Below are positions 11,828-23,431 of a stretch of DNA of 64,000 nt, piece after piece. The DNA comes from Pyrenopolyporus hunteri (Eukaryota > Ascomycota > Sordariomycetes > Xylariales > Hypoxylaceae), in assembly GCA_902806595.1 (NCBI GenBank), contig CADCXC010000038.1:1426001-1490000 (forward strand), read 5' to 3'. The position numbers and the translations under genes are program-made. Every line of letters starts with the position of its first letter. Positions within the stretch are counted from its first letter, which is position 1. Below the pieces are notes generated by a model. The model ran no database searches and was not told where the DNA came from. It saw only the letters and a list, made by a program, of their open reading frames with translations.

Positions 11828-12966
11828 TTAAATCTCCGAGGGAGGCCTCATGCACACATCGTGGAATAATGCTTCGCATCGAGCGCTCTTCATGATATTC
11901 CCCGTTGTCCCTTTGATGTTCTCAAAACTTGAGTCGTCACTCGTCTCACCCTGCCCATCTCCAACGTGTACGGAGCTGAGATAGCCCCGGTCTGCTGGCG
12001 GCTCATAGTGATTGAACAGTTGAGGGTTGACAACAACGCACTTGAGCTTCTCGTCCTTGCAATACGCAGATAATGCGACGTCGAAGGCTTCGTTACCACC
12101 TTGCGATAGAAGCGGGAGTATCTTGCGCGCGCCGTGCTTGGTCACGCCGAATCCAAAAGTGCAGACGGTCATGAAGGATGCCTGGACCTGACGATGTCCC
12201 TCGATCAGCTTTTCTCTTAAGAAGCGCTTCGACCACCCCGAATATAATTCGGTTTCACAGCGGGATTCGTCCGCGTACACGCGAGGGGCAGGCATGTCGT
12301 CCGTGATGATAGAGCCGCAGTGGCCAAGCCACAAGACGTCCCAGTCCGTCCCGAACGGCGTGGGATCGTATTCCTCGGCATCCGTGTAGGCCCGAACATT
12401 GTCGGAGACGAGGCGCATCTGCTCCTTGATCCGGACGTCCCAGTCGACGTCATCTTCCACAATGAAGGCCGTCTCAAATTCCGATGCTATAACATACTTG
12501 AGAAGGTCGAGGTGCGATAGCCATGCCTTGGCTGAGCCGAATGCCGGTAACTTGGCGTTCTTGTCTGCGCCGACGTTTTGAAATGCCTTGACGAGCTCGT
12601 CGGAGTTTTGCCCCTGGGGCGGGATCGTGAACTCGAGGCCTGTCAGGTTCGCAGCCGCCTCGAGGCCCCTAGTCCGCCAGCTCGGCTTTGTCGAGAGTGC
12701 TATTAATTTCTGGAACTACGTCGAGGTTAGCATACGGCGGGCCGGTCTAACGAGGTACGACTTACACCAAGTGTGGAATTCGCTGCTAGATTCCGAGGGG
12801 ATGAGACCGGGACGAGAACGGACTTCTGCTGATCGTGTAGCTCGGCGTAGACATTGTACCGGGATCTCAAGAACCACAAAAATAGGCCAGCAAGTATAAT
12901 AGCCGGGATAACGGATCTTCTGTTGCGTGCGGTGGCCCCATGGTTTGCCCAGTTCAGCGACAGCAT
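11828..12966 (-). CDS. Glycosyltransferase family 25-like type II membrane protein
   Basis: Two exons (12966-12766 and 12715-11828) with a 50-nt phase-0 intron (GTAAGT donor, GCTAACC branch, TAG acceptor) give 362 residues. The N-terminus is a short basic tail followed by a hydrophobic anchor (about 18-33, SVIPAIILAGLFLWFL), as in Golgi type II glycosyltransferases. The join gives NSTLG|FQKLIALST, then PSWRTRGLEAAANLTGLEF, which fits the start of the GT25 catalytic domain. The acidic metal/donor-binding motif EDDVDWD begins at residue 154. The conserved WDVLWLGHCG and a later TFGFGVTKHGARKIL segment follow. GT25 enzymes usually transfer galactose or related sugars in lipopolysaccharide or protein glycosylation. 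The fungal acceptor is unknown to me. Length and motifs look intact, so I take it as functional. It converges on the rhodopsin-domain gene. Confidence 0.86.
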
Positions 12967-14537
12967 ATCGCGATCGGGAAAATACCTGATTTTGAATCGC
13001 AGTTAAGGAGCTTTTGGCATCGGATCAAAAAGACAGGTTGGCTATTCTGGAAAGCGTTCGAGGCGGGCATCAGGATTGTGAGGGGAACGGGCGCTCTTTG
13101 TTGAATAACGCACTCCGGATTGAGAAGAATCCCTGGTTGGCTTCGTCATCTACGTAGATCCTGCCTAGGGCTGTTCTGGCCGTCACTATAAAAATAGGTA
13201 CCTTGGGTGCTTGGTATATATGTCAGACGAATCAGTCAACACGATATAATGTAGGCTAAGAGCTCATTGGGCCTTATCCACATAGCGCATCGCTCAATGT
13301 AAATCCTGCTGCTTATAGCCATGTCAGGGTTGCAAGGAAGGGCTCGTACTGCTGACATAAAGAAGGTCCCCGACGCGGTCGACCATCGACTGTCGTATTT
13401 ACCCAGGTTAACTGATTACCTGCCACCTTTATAGTACATGTAAAAGTTCCGGGCGGTACGGTATTTACTGTATCGTGGAGGCGAGAAAGGGGGTGAGAGT
13501 AGGTATATGGTAACCACCACATAGGTACCTACACGTAGGTATGGTACGCGTCCCGAGGTATGTAGGATGTACCTAACATGCCTGGTAGGTACCTAGGTAG
13601 GTAGGCGTATTTCAAATGAGGTGTTACAACATCCGCGGAACCAATATTATCGTAAGATTAGTGGTGTAGATTGACTAAGATCGATGTGGAATCGCTCATG
13701 TACATCACGAGCTGCAATGTCCGTATTATTGTGGATTCAAGAGAAAAAAAAACGAGAGCGCGGGGTCGTGTCAATGTCAAACTTGGGAGAATCTTAGCAA
13801 GGGTGTTAATGTCGCACGTTCAAACGAATTGAATCCTTCCCGGGCCGCCGGGATGTATGTAAACAACACCTAGAAAGGAATCAACTGACGAGGGGCCACG
13901 GTTGGTTCGGCTCGATGCCAAGAGATGCGGTCAGCACCTTGAGCGTGGGCGCCTTATAGGTAGGTAGGTATCCATCCATTCATGTCTGGATATATACGAT
14001 ATCTGTAGGTATTATGTAGGTAGGCTGGTAGGCAGGTTGGCATGTATGTAGCTTGGGGGCAATGCAAAAGCACAAACATTCAGGGGTGCATCTAGGACCT
14101 ACGACTCGAAAGCCACAATATTTAAGCCCCCTATCCCACCATAAATAAATAAAGCCCATGAGAGAGCCACAACCTCATGCCCAAAAACACCATGGCCAAT
14201 GAGATGCCCATACGCTTAGATACGTGCCCTGCGTGGCGGCATTCCTACGAGTTAGGGAGAACAGCAAAAGTGCCATATGCCTCATATCGCTTGACATCCT
14301 CTCCTACACCGGGAATCCTGCCTAGGACTTTGTTATACCACTGGATACAACCCTCATAGTTATAGGTCATTTTGGTAAGCCGGGAGTTATTAGTGTAGCA
14401 TCGATGAAGGTTGCACCCACGTGTATTTGATCTGGTGAATCTTTGTCTATGAAATCTCCGCCTCCCCATCTCTCTTCGCCATCGTCTCTTTTTCTCAAGA
14501 AGCGCAGACTCGCCATGATCTGGCTAGCTTCTCGGGA
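12967..14537. other. Intergenic region rich in TAGG/CCTA repeats
   Basis: Divergent promoter region of about 1.6 kb. It holds dense GTAGGTA/TACCTA clusters at about 13500-13610 and 13960-14055 and a short poly-A run near 13745. Open frames of 60-75 codons on both strands around 14177-14469 have no recognisable content and I do not call them genes. Confidence 0.5.
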
Positions 14538-15517
14538 ATGTCCGCTCTTTTGTACTTCTTCTTAAGCCTTTGCCTCGTCGTTGCGCAGGATAATAGACCT
14601 CCGGATCCTAATAACTATTTTATCTACCCTCCGCTTCCCGGACCCCAGTATAGCAATGACCCCACGGTATTTGCGTCCAACATCAACTTCACGGTTGGAA
14701 AACCACAGAGCCAGCCTTTCAAATGGCAATCCAATATGACCAATATGCAGATAATACTCTGCCAGGAAGGGAATCCGGAGTCGGTTCAGCAGCACCCACT
14801 TACTGGTTCGTTCCGGTGCTAAACAATCACACCTATCTATGAACACCGACTAATAAGACCAAAGATTGTTTCGATGGTAGCTCGAGCGACTCCCTTTATT
14901 GGGACGGCGATATAGGCTCTATTGACCTAGATAACGGCTCTCAGGCTTACCTTGGGGTCTGGAACTGCTCTGAGAATTCTACTCCTGTGTTCTTCTCACA
15001 CTACATGAATCTTGTTGAAGCACCCCCTCCACAGTCCTCATCGGCGAGTTCTTCGACGACCCAAACTTCGACTTCGTCAGCCTTGCTCCCGACGTCGGTT
15101 GTGACATCTCCGACACCGACAGCCGAGACACTTTCTGCGTCTCCGCCTTCTACATCCATTCCAGCCACGTCCAACTCCTCGCCTCCCCCTAGCGGCCCTT
15201 CCAATGCCGCCGTGATCGGTGCCGGAATCGGCGGTGGTCTGGGGGGCGCTCTCCTGTTGATCATCGCAGCGTTTGCTTTTTGGAAATATCGGAATAGGAA
15301 ACGCAATAATACGCCACAAGAACAAGTCCAGCCGACCTGGGTAAATCAAAGGTATAACACTATGCCTCTGAGCCCCGAAGTTAACTGGTACAAACCCTAT
15401 CAGCCCGCGGAAATATTGACCCGCTCGTCGATGGTCCCAGAGCTCTCACCAAGTGTTGACAATGAGGCAGGATCGGGATCGAGGCGACCGGTGTACGAAA
15501 TGCCAATAGCTACCTAG
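14538..15517 (+). CDS. Secreted Ser/Thr-rich single-pass membrane glycoprotein
   Basis: Two proposed exons (14538-14805 and 14865-15517) give 306 residues. Residues 1-17 form a clear signal peptide (MSALLYFFLSLCLVVAQ). A roughly 125-residue ectodomain follows with several N-glycosylation sequons (NFT, NMT, NGS, NST) and a few cysteines. Next come a Ser/Thr/Pro-rich stalk (about 146-202), a Gly-rich transmembrane helix (about 204-229, starting AAVIGAGIGGGLGG) and a basic stop-transfer sequence KYRNRKR. The cytoplasmic tail has about 70 residues. This plan is common among fungal surface proteins that may sense or anchor the wall. I recognise no named domain. The intron is required by frame, but its donor GTTCGT is weak. 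Splicing gives PLT|DCFDGSSS, and a junction a few bases away is possible. Confidence 0.68.
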
Positions 15518-16526
15518 GTAACTAGGTAGGTACCTAGGAAGTAACTATATGCGCCATCGAGCGAAGAAATTAATTTGGATACCCGGGTAGCCACGAAGCT
15601 TACGGAGTCTTTGGTAATATACGCTGATACGTTTTAATACCCACCTATGTATAACTATCTACTTCGCAGCCTGTATTACCTACTATTGATCGGGTGCTAT
15701 TACCGGTGAAAGAAGGCGTTAAGCGGTAATGCCCTCTAATACACAGTGCTTGAAACCAACTACGACTTATCTCCTCCCCCTTTACTCCTTAATTCATACA
15801 TAAACTTGCAGCCTTGAGCATATTTCTACCCATAAGAGAGGACAAGCTCTTACAGGATGATTTCATTTTTAGTAACAGGTAACACAGTTGTAATCATAGT
15901 TGGTAGGACAAGTCCTTTTTACAGAACTGTCGCGAGATACTGATATGCAGGGGGATTTGAACTGCATGCAAGTTGATGTTAGCGCAACAATGTGCCTCAA
16001 CATAAACTCTAAACCCCGATTGGATAGAAAAAGCCATCACGGTACGTAGGCTCGTTCAGCTCTCGGAAGTACGCGCATTAGCAAGGGAGGCGAGGTGTGG
16101 GCTTCCCATAACTTCAGCTCCTACACCTCTCAGTTTATCCCCCTCTAATGATTGGCCGAACCAACTGGGAGATATAAGTCTAAGGCATGGCACCCAAGCC
16201 ACTGCTCGTCCAAGATCGTAAAGTATAGCGCACGTACATAATGGGGGGGTTGGCGTTCGTAATACGAGCTGTTAGGCCCTGTCGGTAGCGAGGGAGGGCG
16301 TGTCCATAATTACCAATACGGATATCGCGCGAAAGCCCCAAGAAACGATGGGTATATTGTTTGTCATACTCTCCGTAACCCTTCGTACCAAACATATTAC
16401 CTACCAACATGTAAATGCTGGGAATTGTATTATTTAAGGCTGATCTTAGTATATATTGTATGAATCATCCCCGTCGGACGGATGGCCTCCCACGGATGAA
16501 TTGAGGCTCGTCGGCGACATCAATGC
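15518..16526. other. Intergenic, convergent 3' region
   Basis: No supported gene in about 1 kb. A TACCTAGG cluster lies immediately downstream of the preceding stop codon (15511-15540). A 76-codon minus-strand frame at 16180-16410 has no recognisable domain. Confidence 0.45.
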
Positions 16527-17642
16527 CTAATATTCCGGCCCCCAGTCAACGAGGGAAATACCTTTCCCTTTGCTCTCCATGATGCATTCGAGCTTGTCCT
16601 CGTTTGTGACCCAACCTTGACGCTTCGTCGCGATGGCGTACTTGATTGGATCGCGCCATTCTTCCCACCACGTCTTCTCGCTCTGGACAACACATCTCCG
16701 ACCGGGCTCGCCGTTCCTGCCCGTCGCGAACGGCCACACGGCCTTGACGACTTCGTACTTGCTCTTGCTTGCGAATATCGAAGTGACGCTCGTCAAGAAT
16801 TTGTTATGCTTATCCGGGTTCTGGATGACGACCTTGGCGTGAGTGACCGGAAACTGTACCGTGACTTGCCCTTTGTAGTCCGTAGAGGCGACGAGACTCC
16901 GCGCCTGGCCTTCTATCCAGTTGGTGTCGAGATTCGCCACGACCCTCTCGAGCGTAAAAGTCTTGATCGTGGTTGAGTCCCTGACAAACCGGTCACACCA
17001 CGCCTCCAATCCGTTAACCGCGCCAAAGTCGGGTTTAAGGCCGGGTTCGTTGCCGCCGCGAAGAGCTACCTCGTCTTTGCCGACGCATCGAAGGTAGTCA
17101 AGACGGTCACGAGGGTCATTAGGAATAAGCAGATTCATCAGGTTCAGTTTGATACTAAAATCGACTTTGCGACCGCGGTTCCCCTGGATGAGAACTTGGG
17201 GTTTAGGGGGCACGGAAGCGAGAGATACCAGCAATGTGGCTAAGGCTCTGCTGTTTTCCGAGAGATAACTAGCTTTGCTTGTGATAGCTGTGGTATCTGT
17301 CGAGAGCTCAAACAGAGGTGGTAAGTATTGACGATAGTCTAACACTGGGAGCCCCGGATAGAATTGGGGGCCTTTCTGTACTTGAGAGCGGGCATTAGGA
17401 TCTAGGGAGGCGTCTGAGGGGCTTGAGTAAGGTGGCGGCTGGCGGTGCTGCGCGTTTGCTGCTACGTCCCCGGCCGGTAGCTCTGCTGGGTTTCCACCTG
17501 GGAGTCCTGCGGGAATATTCACGGGAAGCTCTATCGCTGTCGAAGGGAAACTTCCGCTAGACACTGTGGCATCCGATGCGCGGTGGACTGGGCCGACCGA
17601 ACTTGCAGCCTTGTCGGCTACGATAGATCGCCGGGTGTCCAT
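16527..17642 (-). CDS. Conserved-looking fungal protein of unknown function (371 aa)
   Basis: A single uninterrupted 371-codon frame from ATG at 17642. I do not recognise the family. Residues 1 to about 100 are low-complexity, rich in Pro, Ala and Ser, and probably disordered. From about 105 on the protein looks globular, with alternating helices and strands: a hydrophobic helix ALATLLVSLASV, a basic GNRGRKVDFSIKLNLMNLL segment, a Trp/Cys pair in LEAWCDRFVRD, and several Trp residues toward the end (VKAVWPFATGR, WWEEWRDPI, the terminal DWGPEY). No signal peptide or membrane segment is seen. The length, ordinary composition and structured C-terminal two-thirds make it very likely to be a real gene. 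It is transcribed in the same direction as the downstream-coordinate SET gene but is separated from it by about 1 kb. Confidence 0.75.
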   Translation of the reverse strand: MDTRRSIVADKAASSVGPVHRASDATVSSGSFPSTAIELPVNIPAGLPGGNPAELPAGDVAANAQHRQPPPYSSPSDASLDPNARSQVQKGPQFYPGLPVLDYRQYLPPLFELSTDTTAITSKASYLSENSRALATLLVSLASVPPKPQVLIQGNRGRKVDFSIKLNLMNLLIPNDPRDRLDYLRCVGKDEVALRGGNEPGLKPDFGAVNGLEAWCDRFVRDSTTIKTFTLERVVANLDTNWIEGQARSLVASTDYKGQVTVQFPVTHAKVVIQNPDKHNKFLTSVTSIFASKSKYEVVKAVWPFATGRNGEPGRRCVVQSEKTWWEEWRDPIKYAIATKRQGWVTNEDKLECIMESKGKGISLVDWGPEY

Positions 17643-18356
17643 TTCCGTGACGCTTCCGTTTAAAGAGATACGAGAAAGAGACGATCGTATTGGCCCTTGC
17701 GGGTCCCGCCAAGTTCGGTCGATGTTCCGATGGGGGTACTAGTCTTTAGAATATCGCGCGGAGTTGAAGCACAGTAAGCGCTCCTACATAGAAGTAGCTG
17801 AAAAGAGATAAATCATTGAGCTGGTTATCTCGGCCTCGTCATGTTCCGTCCCATCTTGTCTCTCTTCACCGGGAAAGATAGAGAGTGAGAAGTTCATCAG
17901 TATATGAACGGGATTATGTATCTAAGATATCTTTTTGCAAGGGTTGAAGCTGAAAGACCGTCGCCCGTTTAGGATTGTGGCGGAGTCCAAGAAGCGAGGC
18001 GGAGATTAAATCATAACTGGTCTTACCTATGAGTTGAGATAGACACCTTGCCTATTTCATCTTGTCTTTGACTGCTGCCTGCGAATGACACCTATGGCTT
18101 TCATGGCAGTGCCTTATGCTCTCCACATCTGTAGTCGTATTCTACGCTTATAATGGCGAAGTGCGTGCGATGTCCAATGTCTTCCGCCGATGAGGGAGCC
18201 CAAATGTCAATCGGCGCGGGGTTAGGGCTCGCTGCGCTTAATCACCCAGCGCCATTGACCTGGTTTAATTGTCAAGGAGGCTTACTCGCGTAATTCAAAT
18301 AGGGTAGACTGCTCAAGGGAGTGCGTGGCCTTTGAAGGCGAGGACGTGTAACATAT

Positions 18357-18380
18357 TTACCTACCTACCCAGGTAGGTAA
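18357..18380. repeat. Short hairpin built from CCTA/TAGG repeats
   Basis: TTACCTACCT, a 4-base spacer, then AGGTAGGTAA form a perfect inverted repeat. It is an instance of the TAGG/CCTA elements dispersed between the genes of this window. Confidence 0.8.
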
Positions 18381-18654
18381 TATATGTATTGTAGGTATAC
18401 CACCTTGACTTGAGGCTTGTTGGCACTTCATCAAATTTATTAGGTACCTAATAACCCGGCAGGTTGCAACTATCTACGGATTAACTGTTACGACTTACAG
18501 GGGTTACAGCTCCTTAAGACAACCACTGAACCACAATCTTTTTGACCGGGTTTCACCGTGTATGATGAGACAAAGCTATGAACGAAGTTCATAAATTCTT
18601 AATGACTCCCTAACTACCTACTGACCTAACCTAATGTCGAGAACACTTGTTAGG

Positions 18655-18680
18655 TTGGTAGGTAGGTAGGTAGGTAGGTA
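18655..18680. repeat. (GGTA)n microsatellite
   Basis: About six and a half uninterrupted GGTA/GTAG units, the longest uninterrupted run of this tetranucleotide that I noticed in the window. It lies just past the stop codon of the SET-domain gene and is probably in its 3' untranslated region. Confidence 0.9.
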
Positions 18681-18691
18681 ATGTTAGCACC

Positions 18692-19810
18692 CTATCTGGT
18701 GCCGGCAAATTTGCTACCCACCTCCCTTTGTATGTACCGAAGCCAGTAGCTCGCGCCCTCTAGCTCTTCTTTTAGATAGTTTACTTCCGTACCGATGAGC
18801 AGCTTTTCCAGCTCTACCTCCTTGTGTGCGTACTTCAGAGCCTTCCGAGGGGCTCCGCTGAAAAACGCGTATTTGGAACATTCGCGATACCTGCCATCAC
18901 TGTCAACTCCTCACGCGCCACGGTGCAGGATATTTGAGGCTCATTTCGCCCCAGAGTTCCGTTAAACCACTTACACTCTACAGAGTTCCATGCCACATAA
19001 CCGTTGCTGCTTGAGAAGCTTTTCAAGCTCCTCGGCAGATTCCAAGGCTTCGTTAGCCGTGCAGATTCTAGGTATACCATCGAGATTAGACGCGCCAGAC
19101 GCACCGCATGTGTAGGCTGCCAAGGCCTGGTCGAGAATCAGCATGCGATGCCGTAGCTGGTCAATTTCTGGCTCGGTACAGGCCATGCAGTTGCAAACGA
19201 TCCCCCACGCTGTGTACAATCTGAATGCGCGCTGCTGGCGAGTTCGACATACGCTTCCGGTATAATTCACGAATATCTGTTCGCCAGCCTTGATGTCGCG
19301 GATTGCGTGTATGGTCAACCGCTCCAAGGTTGGGTTCCAGGAGTTATGCGCGTTAGGAACGCATGAATGGCGAACCCGACCGTACAGGGCGAAGATACCC
19401 GAACCGTATCTTCCCTCGGGGCCTAGCTGAACGTTGTAGGCGAGGTAGGCGGTGCAGAGGTTGATGGTTTTCTTGACAGCATTCCGAAGCTTCTTCCCCT
19501 GAAGCTGATTCCCCTCGCTGTCTTGCCATTTTCTTGTCCTATAGAAGCTCCAAACTTCGCGGCTAATGTGCCTGTCCTTCTTAGTTATTTCCATTCCCAT
19601 AGGACTGGAAGACAGCTGTATTATCTCCGTGGCTTTGTCCTGTGATAATCTACCGGCGGCCTTACAGAACTCGGTTATTTCCTCCTTGTCCGAGACAGGT
19701 GGGATAGTGACCAGGGGGATTTCTGCGGCGAGACGTGTACCACGGCGAATATCCGCAGTCGCAAATACCGCTTCGTTCTTGACGGAACCTAGGCGGCGAA
19801 CTTCAATCAT
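18692..19810 (-). CDS. SET-domain protein (SMYD-like putative lysine methyltransferase)
   Basis: Two exons (19810-18975 and 18890-18692) with an 84-nt intron (GTAAGT..GGCAG) give 344 residues. The join reads ELCRVYRECSKYAFF and extends into a helical tail (APRKALKYAHKEVELEK). The open frame extends upstream to a TTG, but the first ATG, at 19810, gives the typical SET start MIEVRRLGSVKNEAVFATADI. The SET core includes the substrate/SAM motif at 147-153, which reads RHSCVPN where NHSCxPN is usual, then ERLTIHAIRDIKAGEQIFVNY (Tyr183), and a post-SET-like cysteine group WGIVCNCMAC (C206, C208, C211). Members transfer methyl groups from SAM to lysines of histones or other proteins. The Asn-to-Arg change at 147 could weaken SAM binding. 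Substrate is unknown. Confidence 0.85.
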
Positions 19811-21147
19811 TATTAGGGCGGCTCCGGCTCCCAAGAGGTTATTTATCCGTTACTAGAAATATAAGTTGAGCGTTGAATTTACTATGTCGCTTATATCCGT
19901 ACTTTGATGCGTACGTACTCTTGGGATCCCTTTGGCGCTACGAGACAATTCCACCTTCATTAATTGGGACGCTTTAGTATCATGGAGTATACGATGGCCT
20001 TTATATAGGTTGACGCGATGGTACGAGGCCGACAACTCTTTTGAGTCGGAATAGTCAGGAAAATTCGCATGTGGCCTAAACGACTAGGTCGTCTATGTTG
20101 TAGTTTGTCAGGCACCCCCTATTAATACATCTTAGGCTTTGATATGAGCCTTTCGAGAACCTGCCGCCCGCATATTCTATCAAACCCTTAGGCTTTTCGC
20201 CTTTACCTGCTTGCAGTTTCATCTTCAATTCAATATAGCAAATATCTCCTTTCAAAGCATCAAGTTAAGTGGTTCTTTCCAAAGCAGTCAAAGAAGGAGG
20301 AAATATACCTACCTACTACATCAAACCACTTCCCGACAAGACCTCCCCAAAGTGTCTCATATTGTAGTATATGAGATGTATTTGAAGAAATTAAGTTGCT
20401 GATGTGAATTGACAACATTTCCTTTGGTCACCACGAATATCTCAACCTCAAGTGTGACCTTGCCTACTTGCTAGTCAAACAGAGAGGTACAATTCGCCTT
20501 ATTTCTACTCCTATACCTATCGATGGCCACTATACCTCTGATATATAAACTAGCAAGTGTAATTATACCTACTCGCCTCCCCGTAGGATTAAATGGCCGA
20601 TTACGTCCTCCCACCTGAGCGATTAAGCGGATAGCTTAGCCGGAACCCGATGCAAGAGGGCGATCCATCTTGGATGGCCCAACAGCGTGCTAGTAGAGTA
20701 TCCAAAAGGGGAAATACTCCACCAGTTCATTCGGTGGTTTTTGATGCATCTTTCATCTACTTAAACCTCTCTATCCTCGTCGCGGGGCTCCTTAGAGGAA
20801 AGATCTACCATACTCTAGTTAAGTGCAGGACGGGATATGTAATTTAGGCAGATTCAGTCCTCCTTGTAACTGAGGGTCGCATAGGTCATGGAGGCTTCGA
20901 CATCGCATACTAACCCTCCAATGGCCTCGCACTTGGGACACGGAACGTGGATTAAATTCATATATAACTCGGCATGTCCGTCGCAAAATAACGCCTAGTG
21001 GCCCGTATCCCCTTACCAGTACTAGGCGTACTGATATTTAGTTTGAGCCCGAACCCTACTCAGGGTTCCCTAGCTACAACTTCTTTATCCCTCAAGGAAT
21101 TCGGTAGAGTTGTCACCATCCCCTAAACTTGCTACCTGAAGTTCAGA
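19811..21147. other. Divergent intergenic region (SET gene / LPMO gene)
   Basis: About 1.3 kb between divergently transcribed genes, holding both promoters. Short open frames of 60-65 codons have no recognisable content. Composition is ordinary, and TACCTA elements are sparse (for example 20308-20320). Confidence 0.5.
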
Positions 21148-22084
21148 ATGAAGACCGCAGCCGCCACGCTCGCTATATCTGCGCTGGTAGCTACGGCTGC
21201 CAGCCACGCAACTTTCCAAGAGTTGTGGGTTAATGGAAAGGACGAAGCGTCTACTTGCGCGAGACTGCCTGTATGTTACCCATCTATGGCATCCAGATAT
21301 ATGGATACGGCACACGAAATGGCGACCCCAAGCTGAAGCTGACTTTGGTAAGGCAAATAACAACCCCGTTACCAACGTGGGTTCGACCGATATCCGTTGC
21401 AACGTCGGAGGCAATAAACCTGCTGGTGCCAAATGCAGTGTACCGGGTGAGCACCTAACCTATATGCCCTCAAACATGTGCCTATACCCTCATCCTCTAA
21501 CAACTCTTTAGCTGGCGGCACTGTCACAGTGGAGATGCACCAGCAGCCCAATGACCGGGCGTGCAGCAAGGAAGCACTCGGAGGCAACCACTTCGGCCCC
21601 GTCATGGTCTATCTGAGTAAGGTCTCGGATGCTGCCTCGGCTGACGGATCATCGTCTTGGTTCAAGATCTTCGAAATCGGATACGACTCTGCCACCAAAA
21701 CCTGGGGCAACGACCTCCTGAATAAGAACTGTGGTAAACAAGAAGTCAAGATCCCCGCCAACATTGCTCCCGGTGATTACCTTCTACGCGCCGAAACCAT
21801 CGCACTTCACACGGCTTCGCAACCAAATGGCGCCCAATTCTATATGACCTGCTATGTAAGAAAAAGCCCATTTTAGAATATTCGTGGGAATTATTTTGCA
21901 ACGCATCGTGTAAGCTAACGAAGGCGAATAGCAAATCACCGTCACTGGCGGAGGCTCTGCGAACCCCCCTGGAGTGAAATTCCCCGGCGCATACAGTGCG
22001 AACGACCCCGGCATCAAGATCGATATCTGGGGCAACAGCTTTAAGGAGTACAAGATCCCCGGCCCGGCGGTGTATACTGGTTAG
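21148..22084 (+). CDS. AA9 lytic polysaccharide monooxygenase (former GH61)
   Basis: Four exons (21148-21270, 21353-21446, 21512-21855, 21932-22084) give 237 residues, with introns of 82, 65 and 76 nt starting GTATGT, GTGAGC and GTAAGA. A signal peptide (1-19) would be cut before His20, giving the N-terminal HATFQELWVNG of AA9 enzymes. His20 is one arm of the copper histidine brace. The second is His99 in GGNHFGPVMVY. The axial Tyr is Y183 in GAQFYMTC. Conserved cysteines occur in STCARLP, DIRCNVG, NDRACS and YMTCY. The enzyme is secreted and oxidatively cleaves cellulose or related plant polysaccharides. It is a single-domain form with no carbohydrate-binding module or linker after the catalytic domain. 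All key residues are present and the gene looks functional. It points to a plant-biomass-degrading or plant-associated fungus. Confidence 0.93.
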
Positions 22085-23431
22085 ATTGTTCGATACCTGA
22101 AGGCAACGGGGCTCTGCAATGAGGAGACGTAGGTTCGGGACCGTGGGCATCAGCAAGGAGATGCTCGTTGTATGTATCATCCGACAATACAGCTTGGCGA
22201 CTCAAGTCAGACATCCCCGTGGTATCGTCTGGCCTGACAGCCTGACGACGAGGGGCCGCACACAATTCAGATATAAATTACCCCGATTTCTCGAGGCCCG
22301 ATAATGCAATTAGATAGGTACTCGTATTTCGTTCCGTATTCCTGACCGAATCGCCCCTAGGAAATTTTTTTTTTTTCGGTGCGAGAACCGGAGTTAAGAG
22401 GACTCTGGCACTGGTATGAATTTTGGGCACTCCGTACCTATCTACGTCGGACAAACATGGAGTGAAGGCTTCTCCAAGCAGGTTACACATATTTAAGCCT
22501 GCATTTCAGGTTTTCAGCTCTCCTTGAACGGACTTGACCTGTCATATGCACACCTCCTCCAATGAACCCCTACCGATTACCGGCCATGGTATATACAGAT
22601 TCAGGATACCGGCGCATAGGACAACCCCTGGGGTTTAGAGTTAGAATGTATCGTAATCTCCCGCCTCAGGAAAAGCCGCTTGGATCTTCCTGTCGCGGTT
22701 ATTAAAGTCATCTGCATTCCCATTCCTCGTTAGTCGGCTGTTGAGAACATGATGCATACCTACCTACCTATGGTTTCCGATAACCAGCGCTGAAATCATC
22801 CATGCTTTTCGAAAGACGGATGGAGACGTGTCCGAAAAGATGGCCTCGAGTCTTTATCAGTCATTCGAGACGAGCGGCTTAATCATTCAGGTTGTTCAGG
22901 CTTCATTTATTCTGTCTCGAAATTGCTGGCTAATAAAATAGTTTAGAAGGGTGGATGGACGATTCGGAATCCCAAAATTGAAGATATCGCAGATGAAGGT
23001 GGCGCTAGCAAGTTCATTAAGGAGGTCCCGCCGGTATTGATGATCCCTCGCTGCCGAAACGGAAATAGATCGTAATCTTGTCAATAGCGGGACAAACGAA
23101 AAAACTTCGAAGAATCGCGCTTCCGGCTATTGTAAGTTGTTAGGACAATAATAAACGAAAAGCGACGAGCCGAAGAGGGTATTGATGTACTCCAGATGCA
23201 TTATAAATCCGGATCGTCGCCAGTTCGCCCGCCATACGGCCATTCTCCGGGCGGCTCGCGAGTCTGGCTGGATAAGGGGCGAATTTGAGACTCTATTATC
23301 AAAAGGTTCGGTGGGCTCGGTCCTGTTGGAGGGGTCGAGGAACATCAGTACCGTTGTCCATACCTCCCGCCCATTCACTGATATGTTAACATGCGGCCAT
23401 AGGTCTCGTCCTGCAAACACCCGATGATTTC
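22085..23431. other. Intergenic; may contain missing 5' exon(s) of the CorA-like gene
   Basis: No firmly supported gene. Open frames occur on both strands at about 23127-23427 (97 codons minus, 81 codons plus) without recognisable domains. A possible acceptor (CATAG at 23398-23402) is followed by a frame reading LVLQTPDDF straight into the next gene, so an upstream exon is possible. There is a poly-T run near 22366-22377. Confidence 0.45.

Larger units (their letters stand above)
17643..18691. other. Intergenic region with a CCTA/TAGG hairpin and microsatellite
   Basis: No gene is seen. It contains a perfect 10-bp inverted repeat with a 4-base loop at 18357-18380 and a (GGTA)n run at about 18655-18680, which lies 12 bases beyond the stop codon of the SET gene. 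Confidence 0.5.

Noticed and set aside
15940..15990. tRNA-like T-loop on the minus strand (GTTCAAATC)
   Set aside because: The flanking bases do not form the five-pair T-stem and no acceptor or anticodon arm could be assembled.
18655..18680. Telomere-like repeat
   Set aside because: The unit is GGTA rather than TTAGGG, and it is a short internal run next to a gene.
23127..23420. 97-codon minus-strand frame upstream of the CorA-like gene
   Set aside because: Parts look protein-like, but I recognise no family and found no supporting splice partners.
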